The position numbers were made by a program, and so were the translations under genes. A model generated the notes under the pieces. The model did not search any database, had not been told where the DNA came from, and saw only the letters and a list, made by a program, of their open reading frames with translations. A stretch of DNA of 64,000 nucleotides from the NCBI RefSeq assembly GCF_003675325.1, contig NZ_CP033073.1:5270001-5334000 (forward strand), in the 5' to 3' direction. Origin of the DNA: Streptomyces dangxiongensis (GTDB lineage Bacteria; Actinomycetota; Actinomycetes; Streptomycetales; Streptomycetaceae). Positions 58,219 to 64,000 of the stretch are shown piece after piece (position 1 is the first letter of the stretch; each line of letters opens with the position of its first letter).

Positions 58219-58572
58219 ATGGCCGGCGAACCGCAGGACGACTGCCTGTTCTGCAAGATCGTGGCGGGCGGGATCCCGGCGACGATCGTCCGTGAGACCG
58301 AGACGACCCTGGCGTTCAGGGACATAAACCCCCAGGCACCCACCCACGTCCTGGTGATCCCCAAAGCCCACTACGAGAACGCCGCCGCCCTTGCCGCCGG
58401 CGCCCCGCAGATCGCGGCCGACGTCCTCGCCGAGACCCGGGCCGTGGCCGAGGGGGAGGGGCTGGAAAGCTACCGCACCGTCTTCAACACCGGTGCGGGC
58501 GCCGGCCAGACCGTGTGGCACGCCCACGCCCACGTCCTCGGCGGCCGTGGCCTCGAGTGGCCCCCCGGATAG
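58219..58572 (+). CDS. HIT family protein
   Basis: A 117-residue protein from ATG 58219 (AGGAGG upstream), ending TAG 58572. It lies in the same frame as a long G+C-bias artefact frame, so it is easily missed. It has two N-terminal cysteines in DCLFCKI and the HIT motif [10 protein letters not shown] (H101/H103/H105). HIT proteins hydrolyse nucleoside phosphoramidates or dinucleotides. The RNase Z gene follows after 5 bp. Confidence 0.9.
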   Translation: MAGEPQDDCLFCKIVAGGIPATIVRETETTLAFRDINPQAPTHVLVIPKAHYENAAALAAGAPQIAADVLAETRAVAEGEGLESYRTVFNTGAGAGQTVWHAHAHVLGGRGLEWPPG

Positions 58573-58577
58573 GCGTC

Positions 58578-59483
58578 GTGTCCGTCCGTGAACTGGTGGT
58601 CCTCGGCACCGCCAGCCAGGTCCCCACCCGGCACCGCAACCACAACGGCTACCTGCTGCGGTGGGACGGCGAGGGCATCCTGTTCGATCCCGGCGAGGGT
58701 ACCCAGCGGCAGATGCTGCGCGCCGGGGTCGCCGCCCACGACCTGAACCGGATCTGCGTCACGCACTTCCACGGCGACCACTCCCTGGGCCTGGCGGGTG
58801 TCATCCAGCGGATCAACCTCGACCGGGTGCCGCACGAGATCACCGCCCACTACCCGCGCTCCGGCCAGGTGTTCTTCGACCGCCTGCGGCACGCGACCGC
58901 CTACCGGGAGACGGTCGCCCTCACCGAGGTCCCGGTCGCCGCCGACGGCGTCCTCGCCGTGACCCCGTCGTACACCGTGGAGGCCCGCCGGCTCTCCCAC
59001 CCCGTCGAGTCCTACGGCTACCGGCTCGTCGAACCCGACGGGCGCCGCATGCTGCCCGACCGGCTCGCCGCGCTCGGGGTCGCGGGTCCCGACGTCGGCG
59101 TGCTCCAGCGCGCGGGCCGGGTCGGGGACGTGTCGCTGGAGGACGTCAGCGAGGTGCGGCGCGGGCAGCGGTTCGCGTTCGTCATGGACACACGTCTCTG
59201 CGACGGCGTCCACGCGCTCGCTGAGGGCTGCGACCTGCTCGTCATCGAGTCCACGTTCCTCGACGAGGACGAGCCGCTGGCCGTCGAGCACGGGCATCTG
59301 ACCGCCGGTCAGGCCGCCCGGGTGGCGCGCGACGCCGGCGTACGGCACCTGGTTCTGACCCATTTCAGCCAGCGCTACACCGACCCGGAGGAGTTCGAGC
59401 GGCAGGCGCGGGCGGCGGGCTTCGAGGGCGAGCTGACCGTGGCCCACGACCTGCTCCGCGTACCGGTTCCGAAAAGGCGGTAA
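58578..59483 (+). CDS. rnz: Ribonuclease Z / MBL-fold tRNase
   Basis: A 301-residue protein from GTG 58578: [38 protein letters not shown] (63-72) and LTHFSQRY near the C-terminus, all typical of tRNase Z/ElaC. It removes 3' trailers from tRNA precursors. That fits the tRNA-Ala genes here, which do not encode CCA. Coupled to the HIT gene by a 5-bp gap. Confidence 0.92.
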   Translation: MSVRELVVLGTASQVPTRHRNHNGYLLRWDGEGILFDPGEGTQRQMLRAGVAAHDLNRICVTHFHGDHSLGLAGVIQRINLDRVPHEITAHYPRSGQVFFDRLRHATAYRETVALTEVPVAADGVLAVTPSYTVEARRLSHPVESYGYRLVEPDGRRMLPDRLAALGVAGPDVGVLQRAGRVGDVSLEDVSEVRRGQRFAFVMDTRLCDGVHALAEGCDLLVIESTFLDEDEPLAVEHGHLTAGQAARVARDAGVRHLVLTHFSQRYTDPEEFERQARAAGFEGELTVAHDLLRVPVPKRR

Positions 59484-59491
59484 AGCACCCG

Positions 59492-59506
59492 TACGATGCT
59501 TTGATG
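59492..59506 (+). promoter_or_regulatory. Leaderless promoter of the deaminase gene
   Basis: TACGAT (59492-59497), six bases, then ATG 59504. Confidence 0.55.
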
Positions 59507-60508
59507 CCCCTCCCGAAAGCAGAACTGCACCTCCACATCGAAGGCACCCTGGAGCCCGAGCTGGCGTTCGCGCTGGCCGCGCGCAACGGCGTCGAGCTGC
59601 CGTACGCCGACACGGAAGCGCTCCGTGAGGCCTACCGCTTCGAGGACCTCCAGTCCTTCCTCAACCTGTACTACGAGCTGATGGCCGTCCTGCGCACCGA
59701 GCAGGACTTCGCCGATCTGGCGGACGCCTACCTCGCCCGTGCCGCCGCGCAGGGCGTGCGGCACGCCGAGATCTTCTTCGACCCGCAGGCCCACCTGGCC
59801 CGGGGGGTGGCCATGGGCACGGTCGTGGAGGGGCTGTGGCGGGCGCTCGGCCGCAGCGAGGAGCGGCACGGCGTCTCCACCCGGCTGATCATGTGCTTCC
59901 TGCGGGACGAGTCCGCCGAGTCGGCCCTGGCGACGCTGGAGGCCGCGCGGCCGTACCTGGACCGGATCACCGGGGTCGGCCTGGACTCCGCCGAGGTCGG
60001 GCACCCGCCGGTGAAGTTCCGCGAGGTGTACGACGCCGCCGCCGCGCTCGGGCTGCGCCGTGTCGCGCACGCCGGCGAGGAGGGGCCGCCCGAGTACGTC
60101 ACCGAGGCCCTGGACGTGCTCGGTGTGGAGCGCGTCGACCACGGCCTGCGCTGCATGGAGGACCCGGCGCTGGTCGAGCGGCTGGTCCGGGACCGCGTCC
60201 CGCTCACCCTGTGCCCGCTGTCCAACGTGCGGCTGCGCGCCGTGGACACCCTGGCGGACCATCCGCTGCCGGCCATGCTCGACGCCGGCCTGCTGTGCAC
60301 GGTCAACTCCGACGACCCCGCGTACTTCGGCGGGTACGCCGACGACAACTTCGCGGCGGTGGGCACGGTCCTGGGCCTGTCCCGGGACCGGCTGCGCGAG
60401 CTGGCCCGCAACTCCTTCCTCGCCTCCTTCCTGGAGGACGACGAGGACCGCAGGGCCCGCTACCTCGCCGAGGTCGACGCCTACGAGTTCGGCGACACCG
60501 TGGCGTAG
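59504..60508 (+). CDS. Adenosine/adenine deaminase family protein (adenine-deaminase-type)
   Basis: A 334-residue metal-dependent amidohydrolase: HLHIEGTLE (H9/H11), HAGEEG (H189, E192), SDDP (D270/D271). Several motifs (EIFFDPQ, GLDSAEVGHPPVKF and LNLYYELMAVL) are those of the bacterial/fungal adenine deaminase subgroup rather than adenosine deaminases, which have a GxDLxGxE motif instead. It would convert adenine to hypoxanthine for salvage. Leaderless start. A hairpin follows. Confidence 0.88.
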   Translation: MPLPKAELHLHIEGTLEPELAFALAARNGVELPYADTEALREAYRFEDLQSFLNLYYELMAVLRTEQDFADLADAYLARAAAQGVRHAEIFFDPQAHLARGVAMGTVVEGLWRALGRSEERHGVSTRLIMCFLRDESAESALATLEAARPYLDRITGVGLDSAEVGHPPVKFREVYDAAAALGLRRVAHAGEEGPPEYVTEALDVLGVERVDHGLRCMEDPALVERLVRDRVPLTLCPLSNVRLRAVDTLADHPLPAMLDAGLLCTVNSDDPAYFGGYADDNFAAVGTVLGLSRDRLRELARNSFLASFLEDDEDRRARYLAEVDAYEFGDTVA

Positions 60509-60518
60509 GCCCCCCGCT

Positions 60519-60542
60519 CCCGGCGGGGACCTCTCCGCCGGG
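60519..60542 (+). terminator. Terminator of the deaminase gene
   Basis: CCCGGCGG (60519-60526) pairs with CCGCCGGG (60535-60542). Confidence 0.7.
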
Positions 60543-60605
60543 GGTGATCCGGGTCACGTCGCCGTCCGGGGATGGCGGACAGAAGGGCGACCGTCTAGCC
60601 TCTGT

Positions 60606-60632
60606 TCTTATATGTGACCTCTATTCATAAGA
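60606..60632. promoter_or_regulatory. Candidate operator of the glucarate operon
   Basis: TCTTAT (60606-60611) and ATAAGA (60627-60632) form an inverted repeat 15 bp apart in an unusually A+T-rich stretch. The right arm enters the GAGGAG ribosome-binding site. It fits a repressor that senses an intermediate. Confidence 0.5.
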
Positions 60633-60644
60633 GGAGATGGTCCA

Positions 60645-61615
60645 GTGGGCGGTGACCCGGCTCCGCAGGACGTGGCGCGGCGGCTGCGGGAGGGGATGGC
60701 GCGCGGCGTGCTGTCCTTCCCGCTCACCGCCTTCCACGACGACGGCACCCTCGATCCCGACGGCTTCCGCGCCCATGCCGCCGACCAGCTCGCCGCCGGG
60801 CCCGGCGCCCTCTTCCCGGCCTGCGGCACCGGCGAGTTCTTCTCCCTGGACGAGGGCGAGTACCGCACGGTCGTCACCGTCGCCGTCGAGGAGGCGGCCC
60901 GCGGCGAGGGCCCCCGGGCAGGTGGCAGGGTGCCCGTCGTCGCCGGCACCGGATACGGCTGGGCGCAGGCCGCCCGGTTCGCGCGGATCGCCGAGGAGGC
61001 CGGCGCCGACGCCCTGCTCGTGCTGCCGCACTACCTGGTCGCCGCCCCGCAGGACGGCCTCGCCGCCCGGCTGGAGCGGCTCGCCGCCCGTACCCGGCTG
61101 CCCCTGATCGCCTACCAGCGCGGCCAGGTCGCCTACGGCGTCGACGCCTTGCGGCGCATCGCGCGCGTCCCGAACGTCATCGGCCTCAAGGACGGGCACA
61201 GCGACCTCGACCGCCTCCAGCGCCTCACCCTCGCCGTCCCCGACGGCTTCCTCTTCTTCAACGGCGCCGCCACCGCCGAGATCCAGGCCCGCGCCTACGC
61301 GGCCGTCGGTGTCCCCGCCTACTCCTCCGCCGTCCACGCCTTCGCCCCGAGATCGCCGGCGCCTTCCGCACCGCGCTGCGCGAGGAGGACCACGGCACCG
61401 TCGACGCGCTGCTGCGCGCCTTCTACGTCCCCTTCGTCGAACTCCGCGACCGCGCACCCGGATACGCCGTGTCCCTGGTGAAGGCGGCGGCCCGGCTGCG
61501 CGGACGGCGCGTCGGTCCCGTACGCGCCCCGCTCACCGACCCCGCGCCCGCCGATCTCGCCGCCCTGAAGGCCCTCCTCGCCACCGGACTCGACCTCGTG
61601 GGAGCCTCCCTGTGA
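60645..61615 (+). pseudogene. kdgD: 5-dehydro-4-deoxyglucarate dehydratase, frameshifted
   Basis: GTG 60645 (GAGGAG 8 nt upstream) reads as a normal DHDPS-fold protein to about residue 234: Schiff-base lysine in IGLKDGHSD (K182), FFNGAATAE and AYSSAVHAFAP. The frame then switches. From 61349 the +2 frame continues EIAGAFRTALREEDH ... GYAVSLVKAAARLRG ... LVGASL to the TGA at 61615, exactly the family C-terminus. One base is missing in CCCC at 61345-61348. The joined protein would be about 322 residues. It may be a sequencing error or a real loss of function. It normally converts 5-keto-4-deoxyglucarate to 2-oxoglutarate semialdehyde. The glucarate dehydratase GTG overlaps its stop. Confidence 0.9.
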
Positions 61616-62901
61616 CCCGTGACCTGACCATCACCGAGGTGCGGCTGACGCCGATCCTGGTCGCCGACCCGCCGCTGCTCAACACCCAGGGGGTGCACCA
61701 GCCGTACACCCCCCGGCTGATCGTGGAGGTCGTGACCGCCGACGGGATCACCGGGCTCGGCGAGACCTACGGCGACACCAAGTACCTCGAACTGGCACGG
61801 CCGCTGGCCGGGCGGCTCACCGGACGCTCGGTCATGGATGTGAACGGCCTGTTCGGGATCGACCTCGCCGTGGACGCCTCCCGGGTCGAGGGCCAGGCGG
61901 ACGCCGGCGGGCTTCGCGGCGTGCAGAGCGCCGACAAGCTGCGGCTGTCCGTGCTCTCCGCCTTCGAGGTCGCCTGCCTCGACGCCCAGGGCAGGGCGCT
62001 CGGCCTGCCCGTGCACGCGCTGCTCGGCGGCAGGGTCCGGGACGCCGTCGAGTACAGCGCCTACCTCTTCTACAAGTGGGCCGCCCACCCGGCGGGCGTC
62101 CCCGCCGAACCCGACGAGTGGGGCCCCGCCCTGGACCCGGCCGGGGTGGTGGCACAGGCGCGCCGGCTGCGGGAGCTGCACGGCTTCGGCTCCTTCAAGC
62201 TCAAGGGCGGCGTCCTCCCGCCCGAGGAGGAGACCGCCGCCGTACGCGCCCTCGCCGAGGCCTTCCCCGGGCGTCCGCTGCGCCTGGACCCCAACGGCGC
62301 CTGGTCGGTGGCGACCTCGCTGAAGGTGGCGGCGGAACTCGGGGACGTCCTGGAGTACCTGGAGGACCCGACGCTGGGCACCCCCGGGATGGCCGCCGTG
62401 GCCGCGGGCACGGACGTCCCCCTCGCGACCAACATGTGCGTGACGACCTTCGGCGAGATCAGGGAGGCGTTCGAGCGGCACGCCGTGCAGGTCGTCCTCT
62501 CCGACCACCACTACTGGGGCGGGCTGCGCAACACCCAGCACCTCGCCGCGATCTGCGCCGCCTTCGGGGTCGGGGTGTCCATGCACTCCAACACGCATCT
62601 GGGCATCAGCCTCGCCGCGATGACCCAGGTGGCGTCCACGGTCCCCGGCCTGCACCACGCGTGCGACTCCCACTACCCCTGGCAGTCCGAGGACGTCCTC
62701 ACCGAGCGGCTCGTCCTCGAGGGCGGCCGGATCGCGGTGGGCGACGCCCCCGGCCTCGGCGTGGAGCTGGACCGCGACGAGCTGGCCCGGCTGCACCGGC
62801 GCTGGGCCGCGGACGACGGCGGGTACCGGGACCGCGACGACGCGGCGGCGATGCGGGTGGCCGAGCCGCACTGGCGGCCCCCGGTGATGCCCCGCTGGTG
62901 A
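61612..62901 (+). CDS. gudD: Glucarate dehydratase
   Basis: A 429-residue enolase-superfamily enzyme: FKLKGG (K196/K198), DPNGAWSV, a metal-binding Glu/Asp set (LRLDPNG, EYLEDP, ATNMCVTTFGEI) and HSNTHLGIS near the C-terminus. It dehydrates D-glucarate to 5-keto-4-deoxyglucarate, the substrate of the preceding enzyme. Start GTG 61612 overlaps the kdgD stop (GTGA), so this operon is tightly coupled and the shifted frame may affect its translation. Confidence 0.92.
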   Translation: MTRDLTITEVRLTPILVADPPLLNTQGVHQPYTPRLIVEVVTADGITGLGETYGDTKYLELARPLAGRLTGRSVMDVNGLFGIDLAVDASRVEGQADAGGLRGVQSADKLRLSVLSAFEVACLDAQGRALGLPVHALLGGRVRDAVEYSAYLFYKWAAHPAGVPAEPDEWGPALDPAGVVAQARRLRELHGFGSFKLKGGVLPPEEETAAVRALAEAFPGRPLRLDPNGAWSVATSLKVAAELGDVLEYLEDPTLGTPGMAAVAAGTDVPLATNMCVTTFGEIREAFERHAVQVVLSDHHYWGGLRNTQHLAAICAAFGVGVSMHSNTHLGISLAAMTQVASTVPGLHHACDSHYPWQSEDVLTERLVLEGGRIAVGDAPGLGVELDRDELARLHRRWAADDGGYRDRDDAAAMRVAEPHWRPPVMPRW

Positions 62902-62976
62902 CCAGGGGCGTGCGGCGTCCCGGAGGGTGGCCTGGTGCACACTGGCCAGAACCGCACCACCGTCAGGGAGCGCACC

Positions 62977-64000
62977 GTGACCCCGTTGCACACGGCCACC
63001 GGAGAGGAACCGGAACACCTCACGCAGGCAGCGCGCGGCCAGGACCAGGTCGATCCGCTCGCCGCGCTGCGCGCCCCGGGGGACCCGCCCTGGGACGTGT
63101 ACCTCACCGGCACGGTCTTCCTCGACATCGTCTTCACCGGCCTGGACTCGGCGCCCGTGCGCGGCACCGAGTCCTGGGCCCGGGGCATGGGGTCCAGCCC
63201 CGGCGGGGTCGCCAACATGGCCGCCGCCCTGGCCCGGCTCGGCCTGCGCACCTCCCTCGCCGCGGCCTTCGGTGACGACCACTACGGCGACTACTGCTGG
63301 GACGTGCTCGCCCGGGGCGAGGGCATCGACCTCTCGGCCTCGCGGACCGTGCCCGGCTGGCACTCCCCGGTGACCGTCTCCATGGCGTACGAGGGGGAGC
63401 GGACCATGGTCTCCCACGGGCACGAGCCGCCGCCCGAGGAGCCGGCGCCCCACTGCCCGCCCCCCGCGCGCGCGGCCGTCGCCTCCCTCACGCCCTCCGC
63501 GCGGGCCCCGTGGATCGCGCAGGCCGCGCGGAAGGGCACCCGGATCTTCGCCGACGTCGGCTGGGACGAGACGGGCGCGTGGGACCTGGCCGGGCTGGCC
63601 GACCTGGAGCACTGCGAGGCGTTCCTGCCCAACGCGGAGGAGGCCATGCGGTACACGGGGGCGGACTGTCCGCGGGCCGCCGCGCGCGCCCTGACCGAGC
63701 GGGTGCCGGTGGCCGTGGTGACGCTGGGGGCGCAGGGGGCGTACGCGGTGGACCGGCGTACGGGCGAGACGGCGGAGGTGCCGGCCATCGCGGTGGAGGC
63801 GCTCGATCCGACGGGGGCCGGGGACGTGTTCGTCGCCGGGTTCGTGACGGGGTCGCTGGCGGGCTGGCCGCTGGCCGACCGGCTGGCCTTCGCGGGGCTC
63901 ACCGCGGCGCTGTCGGTGCAGGAGTTCGGGGGGTCGCTGTCGGCGCCGGGCTGGTCGGAGATCGGGGCGTGGTGGCGCCGGGTGCAGTCCCTGCCGGGAC
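62977..64000 (+). CDS. PfkB-family carbohydrate kinase (3' end outside window)
   Basis: GTG 62977 with AGGGAG upstream; 341 codons are visible without a stop. It is a ribokinase/PfkB protein: an N-terminal GTVFLDIVF and PGGVANMAAALARLG, and the signature DPTGAGDVFVAGF (277-289, with the catalytic Asp 283). An N-terminal extension of about 45 residues precedes the fold. It follows the glucarate genes by 75 bp, but the known glucarate pathway needs no sugar kinase, so its substrate is open. Confidence 0.88.
   Translation, partial: MTPLHTATGEEPEHLTQAARGQDQVDPLAALRAPGDPPWDVYLTGTVFLDIVFTGLDSAPVRGTESWARGMGSSPGGVANMAAALARLGLRTSLAAAFGDDHYGDYCWDVLARGEGIDLSASRTVPGWHSPVTVSMAYEGERTMVSHGHEPPPEEPAPHCPPPARAAVASLTPSARAPWIAQAARKGTRIFADVGWDETGAWDLAGLADLEHCEAFLPNAEEAMRYTGADCPRAAARALTERVPVAVVTLGAQGAYAVDRRTGETAEVPAIAVEALDPTGAGDVFVAGFVTGSLAGWPLADRLAFAGLTAALSVQEFGGSLSAPGWSEIGAWWRRVQSLPG

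Noticed and set aside
55840..58572. A 910-codon plus frame within tricorn ending in the HIT protein
   Set aside because: Only the last 117 codons are real; the rest is Arg/Pro/Gly shadow of tricorn.

Overview
The window is a 64 kb piece of a Streptomyces (or very close actinomycete) chromosome. The base composition is very high in G+C with strong third-position bias. GTG starts are common, many promoters look leaderless, and the gene order rne-rplU-rpmA-obg-proB-proA-nadD-rsfS-leuS-comEA-comEC-holA-rpsT-lepA-hemW-hrcA-dnaJ2-rsmE is the conserved Streptomyces core order. No prophage, insertion sequence, CRISPR array, plasmid function or rRNA was seen. Both ends cut genes: the tail of RNase E/G at the left and a PfkB kinase without a stop at the right.

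Layout. 1-3493: RNase E tail, then L21, L27 and the ribosome-associated GTPase Obg. 3666-6905: two exported proteins, an FG-GAP repeat protein and a Tat-exported PhoD phosphatase. 7434-12645: a wall-glycopolymer block (fused IspD-type cytidylyltransferase/SDR reductase, a TagF-like polymerase, a family 2 glycosyltransferase). 12757-15945: proB and proA around a small conserved gene. 16066-19511: two single-span membrane proteins that share an N-terminal motif, an M48 protease and two 54-residue membrane proteins. 19567-23258: nadD, a divergent LytR-type protein, rsfS and a histidine phosphatase. 23351-25527: two identical tRNA-Ala(GGC) genes enclosing two tiny zinc-ribbon proteins and a GT87 mannosyltransferase-like gene. 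25664-28569 (minus): a NuoF-like flavoprotein/ferredoxin translationally coupled to a membrane protein with two heme-b histidine pairs.

28800-33660: leuS behind a 12-codon leader peptide with three leucine codons and an intrinsic terminator, then a coiled-coil membrane protein and DegV. 33809-38449: comEA-comEC and a small gene. 38627-39991: a divergent HxlR regulator/imine-reductase-like pair with an operator-like palindrome. 40269-47698: holA, rpsT (minus), lepA, a fatty-acyl-CoA ligase and hemW. 47788-49382 (minus): DUF3097 and a metallo-beta-lactamase-fold protein. 49451-54203: hrcA with a CIRCE operator, dnaJ2, nitronate monooxygenase, rsmE and a VOC protein. 54325-60508: a secreted small protein, tricorn protease, HIT protein, RNase Z and an adenine-deaminase-type enzyme. 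60645-64000: a glucarate catabolism operon whose first gene (5-dehydro-4-deoxyglucarate dehydratase) carries a one-base frameshift, then glucarate dehydratase and a PfkB kinase.

The points most worth a second look are the leuS attenuator, the heme-b/NuoF-ferredoxin pair with a missing cluster ligand, the glycopolymer block with its regulatory repeats, the shared motif of the two membrane proteins beside proA, the kdgD frameshift, and the recurrent TANNNT-6/7 nt-start arrangement that predicts leaderless mRNAs. References to S. coelicolor genes are from memory and were not checked by alignment.
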